Assembly (NCBI GenBank): GCA_024682395.1
Contig: JAIKZH010000069.1
Location: 1-35,710, forward strand
Reading direction: 5' to 3'
Source of the DNA: Bacteroidaceae bacterium
GTDB lineage: Bacteria; Bacteroidota; Bacteroidia; Bacteroidales; Bacteroidaceae
Length of the DNA stretch: 35,710 bases
Made by a program: the position numbers and the translations under genes. The notes under the pieces were generated by a model. That model did not search any database and was not told the DNA's origin. It was given only the letters and a program-made list of their open reading frames with translations. This document shows, in pieces, positions 29,164 to 35,710 of this stretch (the first letter of the stretch is position 1; the number at the start of each line of letters is the position of its first letter).

Positions 29164-29838
29164 ATGAGAATAGACATAATAACAGCATGTCCTGAAGTTC
29201 TTGAAGGATTTTTTGACAAATCTATACTCGGCCGAGCTCAAAAAAAGGGCTTGGCTGAGATTTATGTGCATAATCTGCGCGACTATACCACAGACAAGCA
29301 TGGTCATATCGACGACTATCCTTTCGGTGGATTTCCAGGAATGGTACTACAATGTCAACCGATTGATGCATGTATAAGCAAATTGAAATCCGAAAGAGAA
29401 TACGAAGAAGTGATATTTGTCACCCCTGATGGTCAGCAGTTTGATCAGCCAATGGCAAATGAACTATCATTAAAGAAAAATATCATTATTCTTTGCGGAC
29501 ACTACAAAGGAATAGATTATCGAATAAGAGAACATCTTATAACTAAAGAGGTGTCATTAGGCGATTTTGTACTTACTGGTGGTGAACTTGTTGCAGCATG
29601 TATGGCAGATGCTATCGTGCGAGTTGTTCCAGGGGTAATTGGCGATGAACAGAGTGCGTTGAGCGATTCCTTTCAAGACAACTTATTAGCAGCCCCTATT
29701 TACACTCGTCCGGCAGATTATAAAGGCTGGAAAGTTCCAGAGATATTATTGTCGGGAAATCAGGCAAAAATCGAGGAATGGGAGATGCAACAATCATTGG
29801 AACGTACAAAACGATTAAGACCAGACCTTTTAAAATAA
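29164..29838 (+). CDS. trmD: tRNA (guanine-37-N1)-methyltransferase
   Basis: TrmD methylates G37 next to the anticodon to prevent frameshifting. It is a dimeric SPOUT enzyme with a trefoil knot. The protein (224 residues) has the opening [17 protein letters not shown], the S-adenosylmethionine knot sequence [12 protein letters not shown], and [16 protein letters not shown]. The catalytic region is [19 protein letters not shown], containing the expected arginine and aspartate. The length is close to the usual 230-250. The ATG follows the subunit K stop with no gap, so it should be carried on the V-ATPase transcript. A strong terminator lies 3 bases after its stop. Confidence 0.95.
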   Translation: MRIDIITACPEVLEGFFDKSILGRAQKKGLAEIYVHNLRDYTTDKHGHIDDYPFGGFPGMVLQCQPIDACISKLKSEREYEEVIFVTPDGQQFDQPMANELSLKKNIIILCGHYKGIDYRIREHLITKEVSLGDFVLTGGELVAACMADAIVRVVPGVIGDEQSALSDSFQDNLLAAPIYTRPADYKGWKVPEILLSGNQAKIEEWEMQQSLERTKRLRPDLLK

Positions 29839-29840
29839 AA

Positions 29841-29872
29841 AATGTTGGATGACCTCCAACATTTTTATTTTT
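29841..29872 (+). terminator. Terminator of the V-ATPase-trmD operon
   Basis: AATGTTGGA (29841-29849) pairs with TCCAACATT (29855-29863) over a 5-base loop, with TTTATTTTTT after it. An A-run precedes the stem, so it could also stop the convergent EFR1 transcript on the minus strand. Confidence 0.9.
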
Positions 29873-29917
29873 TATAATTATGTATAAACAACTGTGATAA
29901 CAGTAATGATGCGCCTC

Positions 29918-30706
29918 TTAAGACAGATGTTGTGAAAGCAAGTCTTTAACAATCATCTTGGTGTATTGACCTTTCTTTGCTGTGAAGACACCCCACTCTA
30001 TTGCTTTCTGAGGACAAATATGATAACATCTTAGACATTGCACGCAGTTATCGCTCCATTTTGGAAGAGAGTTGTTATCAAGTGATATATTAGAGTATGG
30101 ACATGCATTTACACATTTTCCACATCCTATACATGATTTATTCGTTTTGAAATGCTTTGGATTAATTAGGTACTTATTAAAGAAAGGACGTACTATATTA
30201 CTTTTAATCCATTTAAATGGTCCAGGAATTGTGTCAAACACATTACGCTGATCAAGAATATCATCAATAATCTTGTTTATTCGGTCGCGAGCAGCAATCA
30301 GTTTATCTGATTCTTTGTCGTTGTTGTCAACATCAAATCCAGGAAGACAAACATACGATTCAGGCATAATCACAGCCCATCCAGCCTTACATTCCCAACC
30401 TTTCTGTTCAACGTCTTTACAGAATATCTCAGAAGTCATACCAGTATCATCGCCACATGTAGTTACGAAATAAAGATAATCAATCTGTCCTTCAATGTTT
30501 AACTTGCTGATAAAATGCTCAACAAACGTAGGTACTCCCCATCCGTAACAAGGGAATACAAATCCCAGACGCTCGCCTTTCTTAATCTTATAATTCATTG
30601 AACCTGTTATTTCCTTTGGGATAAAATACAGGTTTTCATGCAATTCCTCAGCTAAACATCTGGCTACATAATAACTATTTCCAACACCACTAAAATAAAA
30701 AATCAT
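29918..30706 (-). CDS. EFR1-type flavodoxin-ferredoxin fusion protein
   Basis: A 262-residue redox protein with a flavodoxin-like N-terminus, FMN phosphate loop SGVGNS (6-11), and two 4Fe-4S ferredoxin motifs near the C-terminus: CIGCGKCVNACP (C192, C195, C198, C202) and CVQCLRCYHICP (C221, C224, C227, C231). This is the EFR1-family arrangement; substrate is unknown. I chose ATG 30706 over the in-frame GTG at 30712, because this ATG overlaps the corA stop (ATGA at 30703-30706) as coupled genes do. It is cytoplasmic, with no membrane helix. The partner in the operon is CorA, an unusual coupling with no obvious metabolic link. Confidence 0.87.
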   Translation of the reverse strand: MIFYFSGVGNSYYVARCLAEELHENLYFIPKEITGSMNYKIKKGERLGFVFPCYGWGVPTFVEHFISKLNIEGQIDYLYFVTTCGDDTGMTSEIFCKDVEQKGWECKAGWAVIMPESYVCLPGFDVDNNDKESDKLIAARDRINKIIDDILDQRNVFDTIPGPFKWIKSNIVRPFFNKYLINPKHFKTNKSCIGCGKCVNACPYSNISLDNNSLPKWSDNCVQCLRCYHICPQKAIEWGVFTAKKGQYTKMIVKDLLSQHLS

Positions 30707-31629
30707 AACCACTGACGTTTCTTAAAGTAAACCCATCCGATAACTGTGATAATAACAGAAATGGCCAAAGCTACTATGAATCCCCACGAAGAATGCTCCA
30801 TACCATTAATCAAGTTCATACCAAAAAGACTTGCCACCAATGTTGGTAACATGACAATCATGTTCAAACTGGTAAGGAGTCTCATGACACGGTTCATATT
30901 ATTATTGATAAGATTTGCGTAGGTATCCATTGTTGACTCAAGAATGTTAGAATATATTTGAGTCATTTCTCGAGCCTGATTCATCTCGATATTCACATCT
31001 TCGATTAGTTCTGCATCCAAATCATCGACCGGAAGTCTAAACTTAAGTTTTGACAACAATGTTTCGTTACCACGAATACTTGTAGCAAAATATGTAAGGG
31101 AATCTTGAAGTCTTGAAAGACTGGTTAAATCTTTATTGTCAATATTACGATCGATATTGCGTTTTGCTTTTTCTATCAATCCATTTACTTGCTTCAGATA
31201 TTTAAGATACCAAACACTTGCCGACAAGAACAAGCGGAAAACCAAGTCGGTTGCATCTATAAATCCTTCAGATCTTTTCATCTGGTGATTTACAAAATCA
31301 AGCATCATCTTAGTTTCCTGATTACATATTGTAATAATCTTATCATCCTTAATCAAAATGCCAAGAGGTATTGTTGTATAAGGACTACGACTGGTAATTG
31401 TCTTTAAATGAGGAATACGCAAGATAATCATGAGCCAACCCTCGTCATAGTCATAACGAGCACGCTCATCAGTATCTGAGATGTCTTCTATAAAATAATC
31501 TGGGATTTGAAGTTCTTCGATAAGATACTTTACATCATTTTCTACAGGACATGTAACCTGAATCCAACAGCCGGATTCCCAGTTTTCTAATTGCCTTATT
31601 CCTTTATTGAAATTCCAATATTTACGCAT
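30703..31629 (-). CDS. corA: CorA-family divalent cation (Mg2+/Co2+) transporter
   Basis: CorA is a homopentameric channel for Mg2+ and related divalents. The 308-residue protein has the N-terminal alpha/beta cytoplasmic domain, the long helix, then two C-terminal membrane helices (about 254-274 and 283-302) flanking the signature GMN (270-272) in SLFGMNLINGME. The C-terminus ends in the basic KKRQWL, typical of the cytoplasmic tail. It overlaps the EFR1-like gene by 4 bases. The gene lies behind a leader of about 190 bases (promoter 31819-31826), which contains a small ORF and a stem-loop. Confidence 0.94.
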   Translation of the reverse strand: MRKYWNFNKGIRQLENWESGCWIQVTCPVENDVKYLIEELQIPDYFIEDISDTDERARYDYDEGWLMIILRIPHLKTITSRSPYTTIPLGILIKDDKIITICNQETKMMLDFVNHQMKRSEGFIDATDLVFRLFLSASVWYLKYLKQVNGLIEKAKRNIDRNIDNKDLTSLSRLQDSLTYFATSIRGNETLLSKLKFRLPVDDLDAELIEDVNIEMNQAREMTQIYSNILESTMDTYANLINNNMNRVMRLLTSLNMIVMLPTLVASLFGMNLINGMEHSSWGFIVALAISVIITVIGWVYFKKRQWL

Positions 31630-31700
31630 AAGTACACAAGTATTTAACTTTGACTATTTACACATTACATTAACACACACAGATTGTTATTAGTGTGAAC

Positions 31701-31744
31701 GGGTAAAGAGCCTTAAGTTACTTATGCTTCGCTTGACCCTACCC
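31701..31744 (-). promoter_or_regulatory. Stem-loop in the corA leader
   Basis: On the minus strand GGGTAGGG (31744-31737) can pair with CTTTACCC (31708-31701), eight pairs including two G-T pairs, enclosing 28 bases. The stem begins at the last codons of the small ORF described at 31739-31780. The segment is more GC-rich than its surroundings. Confidence 0.4.
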
Positions 31745-31780
31745 TAGCTTGCTTTTCGTATTCGCCGGATAATCGTCCAT
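31739..31780 (-). other. Candidate 13-codon leader ORF upstream of corA
   Basis: An ATG-to-TAG frame of 13 residues (MDDYPANTKSKLG) lies downstream of the corA promoter and 110 bases before the corA start. There is no good ribosome-binding sequence. It could be a leader peptide or only chance, and the surrounding higher-GC segment could be a dispersed repeat. The remaining 31630-31700 interval holds no gene that I can see. Confidence 0.3.
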
Positions 31781-31818
31781 AAAAATATTGTTTTTTTGAT
31801 GTTTTTTAAATTGCGCTG

Positions 31819-31826
31819 CAAAGGTA
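31819..31826 (-). promoter_or_regulatory. Probable -7 element of the corA promoter
   Basis: TACCTTTG on the minus strand (31819-31826) followed by GC matches the TAnnTTTG box. A -33 TTTG is not evident at the usual distance, so the promoter is less certain than those of metY, lon and thyA. Confidence 0.55.
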
Positions 31827-31951
31827 AGAAATTATTAGTAAATAGAAAAGGGATATGATAAAAAAACTTTAATTTATTAAAACACATTTTATTCATTTCT
31901 GAGAAAATGATAGTATATATCACCAGATATGGAGAAATACTGATAAAATGA

Positions 31952-31981
31952 CAGAAAAAAACGGAAAAATTATTTTCCGTT
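31952..31981 (-). terminator. Terminator overlapping the end of the DUF4369-like gene
   Basis: AACGGAAAA (31960-31968) pairs with TTTTCCGTT (31973-31981) with a 4-base loop. On the minus strand a T-run follows immediately (31954-31960). The stop codon of the gene (31970-31972) lies in the loop. Confidence 0.85.
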
Positions 31982-32656
31982 TACTTGTCGCATATATTCT
32001 TGTATCATTTTGTTTTTCTTAAACGATTTAGGTGCTTTGCTGTATATTTCATCGATTTGAGGCGTTGTAGTTGCAAATCCATACCAGTCACGTGCATCAT
32101 AGCACAAGCGTAAGAACCACATCACACCTAACGTATTATTGCTGTTTGCCAGAATAAAGTTTGTTTCGAGTTTATCCAATGCTCTTTCCAATCGTTGAGT
32201 TTCAGTTGTAAGAGTTTTCATTATTTCTTCTTGTGAATATCCATCGAGATACATCGAACTCTCTTGACGAGATAAATCATCGAAAAGTATTTTTAGTGAG
32301 TCACGGCGTGTCAAAAAATAATAAAGACTATCATTCAATGGAGTTCCGTCGATTTTCACATTATTATTACTGATATTGATATTTATGATACCTGATTCCA
32401 ATACTATCGGGAACATATCGGAACCCATATTCAGAGTCACACACATAACACTATCGATAATACCGTCCATATGGAATTGTCCGTGAATGATTTCACATGA
32501 ATCAATAGCTCCGAAGTTATCAGTTTCATCCAAGTTTCTGATATATGCCATTGTTCCATCTGTGATATAACCAGACGACAAACCATTAATTGAATATTTG
32601 TCTGCACATGAACACAATACAGACAGTACTAATAAAAAGGTTATATATTTATGCAT
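31970..32656 (-). CDS. Predicted lipoprotein, DUF4369-like
   Basis: A 228-residue lipoprotein of unknown function. The signal peptide is short (HKYITFLLVLSVLCSC) with a lipobox ending at C17. The mature N-terminal half, with GYITDGTMAYIRNLDETDN, DSCEIIHGQFHMDG and PIVLESGIININI, resembles the DUF4369 domain that in Bacteroidetes often precedes a thioredoxin-like domain; here no thioredoxin CxxC follows. The C-terminal half is helical. I chose the ATG at 32656, not one at 32713, because the promoter at 32696-32727 lies upstream of the former only. It is divergent from thyA. Confidence 0.75.
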   Translation of the reverse strand: MHKYITFLLVLSVLCSCADKYSINGLSSGYITDGTMAYIRNLDETDNFGAIDSCEIIHGQFHMDGIIDSVMCVTLNMGSDMFPIVLESGIININISNNNVKIDGTPLNDSLYYFLTRRDSLKILFDDLSRQESSMYLDGYSQEEIMKTLTTETQRLERALDKLETNFILANSNNTLGVMWFLRLCYDARDWYGFATTTPQIDEIYSKAPKSFKKNKMIQEYMRQVNGK

Positions 32657-32695
32657 GATAAAAAATATTCCGATCCTTAAATTTTTTATTTTTTG

Positions 32696-32727
32696 CAAAA
32701 ATACAACATGCACAGATAACTTCCAAA
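32696..32727 (-). promoter_or_regulatory. Promoter of the DUF4369-like lipoprotein gene
   Basis: On the minus strand TATTTTTG (32696-32703) and TTTG (32724-32727) are separated by 20 bases, an exact fit to the Bacteroidetes consensus. It fixes the start codon at 32656. Confidence 0.75.
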
Positions 32728-32761
32728 CTTTTTATATTTTCTTAATACTTTTGATGGTTTC

Positions 32762-32793
32762 TTTGAATTATTTAGGTAAAATTATTAACTTTG
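32762..32793 (+). promoter_or_regulatory. Promoter of thyA-folA
   Basis: TTTG (32762-32765), 20 bases, then TAACTTTG (32786-32793). This is a full match to the consensus and lies about 35 bases before the thyA ATG. Confidence 0.8.
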
Positions 32794-32827
32794 CGCTTAA
32801 ATATATAACATAATGCTATAAAATACA

Positions 32828-33622
32828 ATGAAACAATATCTCGATTTACTTAATCGCATTCTTAACGAAGGAACACAAAAAGGCGATCGTACTGGAACCG
32901 GAACAATCAGCGTTTTCGGAAACCAAATGCGATTCAATTTGGAAGAGGGCTTTCCGTTATTAACCACTAAAAAACTTCATCTTAAATCAATTATATACGA
33001 ACTACTTTGGTTTTTGCGTGGTGACACTAACGCAAAATGGTTACAAGAACGTGGAGTCAGAATATGGAACGAATGGGCCGATCCCGATGGTAATCTGGGA
33101 CACATATATGGCTACCAATGGCGTTCATGGCCCGATTATGATGGCGGGCACATCGATCAGATAAAAGAGGTTATAGAACAAATTAAGAATAATCCTAACT
33201 CACGTCGTCTACTTGTGAGTGCATGGAATGTGGCAGATATAAAGAACATGAATCTTCCCCCTTGCCACATCTTGTTTCAGTTTTATGTGGCAGACGGCAA
33301 ATTAAGCCTGCAACTATACCAAAGAAGTGCCGACACATTCCTTGGAGTTCCGTTCAATATTGCGTCATATTCGCTTTTACTTATGATGGTGGCACAAGTT
33401 ACAGGCTTACGCCCTGGAGATTTTGTTTACACCACAGGCGACACCCACCTTTATCTTGATCATATCGAACAAGCAAAATTGCAATTAACACGTGAACCTC
33501 GTGAGCTTCCAAAAATGCATATTAATCCAGATGTTAAGGATATATTCGATTTTAAATATGAGGATTTTGAATTAACCGATTATAATCCGTACGATCACAT
33601 AAAAGCAAAAGTAAGCGTATGA
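32828..33622 (+). CDS. thyA: Thymidylate synthase
   Basis: ThyA methylates dUMP to dTMP using methylenetetrahydrofolate, producing dihydrofolate. The 264-residue length equals that of the E. coli enzyme. The nucleophile is C146 in [12 protein letters not shown], and the phosphate and folate motifs ([36 protein letters not shown] (20), DTHLYLDH) are intact. The stop overlaps the folA ATG in ATGA (33619-33622), coupling it to the gene that recycles dihydrofolate. Confidence 0.98.
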   Translation: MKQYLDLLNRILNEGTQKGDRTGTGTISVFGNQMRFNLEEGFPLLTTKKLHLKSIIYELLWFLRGDTNAKWLQERGVRIWNEWADPDGNLGHIYGYQWRSWPDYDGGHIDQIKEVIEQIKNNPNSRRLLVSAWNVADIKNMNLPPCHILFQFYVADGKLSLQLYQRSADTFLGVPFNIASYSLLLMMVAQVTGLRPGDFVYTTGDTHLYLDHIEQAKLQLTREPRELPKMHINPDVKDIFDFKYEDFELTDYNPYDHIKAKVSV

Positions 33623-34119
33623 TTTCTATTATTGTAGCAATTGCCAAAAACTTTGCTATTGGCAAAAATAATGATTTATTATATCATATGCCAAACGACA
33701 TGAAGCGTTTTAAGACAACCACTACTAATCACACGATTATTATGGGTAAAAAAACATTCATGTCATTTCCTCGCCGTCCATTGCCCAACCGCAGAAATAT
33801 TGTACTTACCAGCCATGCTTTCCCAGAGGATCTGGGAGGTGCAGAATGGTGTAACTCTTTACAATCTGCAATTGACATAACAAAAAACGATGGTGAAGTT
33901 TTCATCATTGGAGGTGCAAACGTATATAATCAGGCTCTACCAATAGCGAACAAATTATATCTAACGATTATTGATGATGAGCCACAGGATGCCGACGTCT
34001 TCTTCCCTACTATTAATTTCGATGAATGGGACGTGGTGACAAAAGAAGAACATCTTGCTGATGAACGTCATGCATATAATTATACATTTCTTGATTTAGT
34101 CAGAAAGAAAAATATTTAA
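33619..34119 (+). CDS. folA: Dihydrofolate reductase
   Basis: DHFR (166 residues) regenerates tetrahydrofolate after ThyA. The N-terminus [20 protein letters not shown] carries the NADPH-loop pattern, and D27 in MPNDMKRFK is the expected active-site acid. [19 protein letters not shown] and [10 protein letters not shown] complete the fold. The usual tryptophan of the Met20 loop (LPW in E. coli) is replaced, with YHMP at that position. It overlaps thyA by 4 bases and ends just ahead of a terminator-like hairpin. Confidence 0.96.
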   Translation: MISIIVAIAKNFAIGKNNDLLYHMPNDMKRFKTTTTNHTIIMGKKTFMSFPRRPLPNRRNIVLTSHAFPEDLGGAEWCNSLQSAIDITKNDGEVFIIGGANVYNQALPIANKLYLTIIDDEPQDADVFFPTINFDEWDVVTKEEHLADERHAYNYTFLDLVRKKNI

Positions 34120-34140
34120 CAATAATAATGCGAATCTATG

Positions 34141-34195
34141 CTCATCTATCGAACTATCATCTGTATAAAGGTGAAAGTCATAGATGAGTTTTTTT
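34141..34195 (+). terminator. Terminator-like hairpin after folA
   Basis: CTCATCTAT (34141-34149) pairs with ATAGATGAG (34180-34188) and a run of seven T follows (34189-34195). The 30-base loop can add a small TCATC/GGTGA pairing. Confidence 0.75.
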
Positions 34196-34201
34196 ATGGG
34201 G

Positions 34202-34237
34202 ATATCTCGTATAAGAGCATTTATAATAACGAGATAT
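34202..34237. repeat. Second inverted repeat between folA and the minus-strand lipoprotein gene
   Basis: ATATCTCGT (34202-34210) and ACGAGATAT (34229-34237) form a perfect 9-bp stem with an 18-base loop. It has no T-run on either side, so its role is unclear. It lies 7 bases after the folA terminator and 40 before the end of the next gene. Confidence 0.5.
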
Positions 34238-34277
34238 AGCCTTATTACTTTAAATGTGTGTAAATTCAATTATAAGA

Positions 34278-34802
34278 TTATTTTATAACTTGTTCAATCT
34301 TATAAAACTTATCCATTTTATCAATTGTTCGTGTTACCTGAAAGATTGAATCCGAAGAAGTATATGCAGAAACTTCTATTTCACTATCATCAAAGATGCC
34401 AGAACCAGACACCTTAGGAAAATCATCATAACATATTTTAATGTTACTAAAATCATATTCCCCATCATATACTACATGCTTATCTTTCACAATGATAAGT
34501 TGATAATAATCATCCATATTACACAGCAATGCTGTTTCTGGAGAATCACAATCTCTAAAATCTTTTACCCCAATCATATTACGTACTGGCATAAGTGGCA
34601 CTACTGGATAAATAAAGTATATGTTATCATAATCGCCAACAACATGTTTCATATTAAAATAACAAGTATCATTCTTTTCAAAATCACAATTTGTTTCAAT
34701 ATATTCTTCAAGTCGGGATTGAAGGTCGTTACTACATCCTTGTAATATTAATATGAAAGCCAAGGAGAATACCGATATAATCTTCTTCTTTGTATATATC
34801 AT
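34278..34802 (-). CDS. Predicted small lipoprotein of unknown function
   Basis: I do not recognise a family for this 174-residue protein. It has a lipoprotein signal peptide (n-region IYTKKK, hydrophobic IISVFSLAFILILQG, lipobox cysteine C23 in LQGCSN). The rest is acidic with beta-rich stretches and four further cysteines (in NCDFEKNDTC and others). I prefer the ATG at 34802 over the one at 34823 because it places the basic residues right at the N-terminus; the longer start would add an acidic prefix. It is preceded on the same strand by two paralogous small membrane proteins. I saw no promoter in 34803-34931, so it may be read from them. Confidence 0.65.
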   Translation of the reverse strand: MIYTKKKIISVFSLAFILILQGCSNDLQSRLEEYIETNCDFEKNDTCYFNMKHVVGDYDNIYFIYPVVPLMPVRNMIGVKDFRDCDSPETALLCNMDDYYQLIIVKDKHVVYDGEYDFSNIKICYDDFPKVSGSGIFDDSEIEVSAYTSSDSIFQVTRTIDKMDKFYKIEQVIK

Positions 34803-34931
34803 GATATCTTTAAAGTTGTACATATGTATAATAGTTTCTTCATTTATTCTGTATAATTTTGTGATTTCTTTTTGTATAAGGGATTGAGGTATATAAAATT
34901 GATTTCTTTGCCCTAAGCGTTGATAATTATA

Positions 34932-35288
34932 TTACACATAACCGTCTATTATCAAATGTGGTATAAGAATAACTAATATCATAATAATTAGATAGGTGTT
35001 ATGATATAAAATAAACCTTTTTAACACAAAAGATTGATATATCTTCTTCGCATAATATTTAAACAATAACTTTATAATTATTGATATTATCACATTGATT
35101 ACTAATAACGGAACAAAAGCAAACAGAAATCTTGATCCAAATTGTTCCCAAGGATTGCTTTGGAAACTCAATTTACATGCGTCACCATCTAATGTAAATA
35201 TTGATAAAAGGAATGCAACGGGATATTCCAATATCAAGAATATTACATTAATAATTGATATTGATTTATTATTTATCTGTTCTATCAT
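34932..35288 (-). CDS. Small membrane protein, copy 1 of a tandem paralogue pair
   Basis: A 118-residue protein with three predicted membrane helices (about 11-32, 54-77 and 98-114) and no recognisable domain. Between helices 2 and 3 lies a basic stretch AKKIYQSFVLKRFILYHN (80-97). It is closely related to the next gene upstream, with a 449-base offset and long blocks of identical DNA (34997-35034 and 35221-35261). No catalytic motif or signal cleavage site is seen. Function unknown; tandem duplication of short membrane proteins suggests recent expansion. Confidence 0.7.
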   Translation of the reverse strand: MIEQINNKSISIINVIFLILEYPVAFLLSIFTLDGDACKLSFQSNPWEQFGSRFLFAFVPLLVINVIISIIIKLLFKYYAKKIYQSFVLKRFILYHNTYLIIMILVILIPHLIIDGYV

Positions 35289-35710
35289 TACTTAATATAT
35301 AATTATTCAATTGTGGCTACTAACGGAGATTTGTTTGACCAAGTCAATCAGTTCTGCTTTGATTATAATCAATCTATATTGTAATCACATCCAAAGATTG
35401 TAAATTTTGTTATAAGAATCACTAATATCATAACAATTAAAGCGATGTTATGATATAAAATAAACCTTTTTAACACAAAAGATAGATATATCTTCTTCGC
35501 AAATAATCTAAGCACTTGTTTTATGATGAAAGTCAATGTAACATTACATACTAATAATGGGACAAAACAATACATAAATCTTAAAATAAGCACACGTATC
35601 AGAAGAAGATTATAGTTTATATAGTGTGAACTCCTATCTAATGTAATTTCTGATAAATAATATGCAAAAGGATATTCCAATATCAAGAATATTACATTAA
35701 TAATTGATAT
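34997..35710. repeat. Tandem duplication with a 449-base period
   Basis: 34997-35034 is identical to 35446-35483, and 35221-35261 is identical to 35670-35710; both pairs are offset by exactly 449 bases. The blocks between them are related but diverged. The second unit runs off the window. Confidence 0.85.
35369..35710 (-). CDS. Small membrane protein, copy 2, N-terminus cut by the window edge
   Basis: This is the second member of the paralogous pair. The frame stays open to the last base of the window, and the first visible codons read ISIINVIFLILEYP as in copy 1. So about nine N-terminal codons lie outside, and the apparent TTG start at 35686 is not the true one. The family core AKKIYLSFVLKRFILYHN is retained with one change, while the loop after helix 1 has diverged (RSSHYINYN instead of GDACKLSFQ). 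No function is known. Confidence 0.65.
   Translation of the reverse strand: MSIINVIFLILEYPFAYYLSEITLDRSSHYINYNLLLIRVLILRFMYCFVPLLVCNVTLTFIIKQVLRLFAKKIYLSFVLKRFILYHNIALIVMILVILITKFTIFGCDYNID

Noticed and set aside
34854-34861. TAATTTTG resembling a plus-strand promoter box
   Set aside because: Only minus-strand genes lie downstream, and no -33 box is present.
34932-35710. Mobile element or CRISPR explanation for the 449-base tandem repeat
   Set aside because: There is no transposase, terminal inverted repeat or short regularly spaced repeat. The units are complete related genes, so gene duplication fits better.

Overview
The window looks like chromosomal core DNA of a Bacteroidales bacterium (Prevotella or a relative is my best guess). 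The reasons are the AT-rich base composition, Bacteroidetes-style promoters (TTTG, about 19-20 bases, then TAnnTTTG) upstream of many genes, mostly weak Shine-Dalgarno sequences, an A-F Na+-NQR operon, a V-type ATPase cluster with a DUF2764 gene, and the neighbourhoods lon-tgt-lptG and coaX-OMP-TPR-lptC-ppiD. No phage, insertion sequence, CRISPR array, rRNA or tRNA gene was seen.

Layout. 1-2.5 kb (minus): a sulfur assimilation pair, an O-acetylhomoserine sulfhydrylase followed by cysteine synthase. 2.8-8.9 kb (minus): nqrABCDEF, the Na+-translocating NADH:quinone reductase, with its own promoter and terminator. 9.4-21.3 kb (plus): Lon protease, queuine tRNA-ribosyltransferase, an LptF/LptG-type permease, type III pantothenate kinase, an outer-membrane protein, a TPR protein, LptC and a PpiD/SurA-type chaperone. 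21.4-29.9 kb (plus): V-type ATPase genes E, DUF2764, A, B, D, I, K, then trmD abutting K and a strong terminator. 29.9-31.8 kb (minus): corA, translationally coupled to a flavodoxin/ferredoxin (EFR1-type) protein, behind a long structured leader. 32.0-32.7 kb (minus): a DUF4369-like lipoprotein. 32.8-34.1 kb (plus): thyA-folA. 34.3 kb to the end (minus): a small lipoprotein and two tandem paralogous small membrane proteins, the second cut by the window edge.

How the parts fit. NQR exports Na+ while oxidising NADH, and the V-ATPase proteolipid carries the residues of a Na+-binding ring, so the two largest operons could form a Na+ circuit. The lptG-lptC-ppiD stretch is an envelope biogenesis neighbourhood. 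thyA-folA is the usual thymidylate/tetrahydrofolate couple.

Most unusual items: NqrC carries a rubrerythrin-type rubredoxin domain ahead of its membrane anchor; the tRNA-guanine transglycosylase lacks three of its four canonical zinc ligands; the corA leader contains a 13-codon ORF and a stem-loop; and a small-membrane-protein gene is tandemly duplicated with a 449-base period at the right edge.
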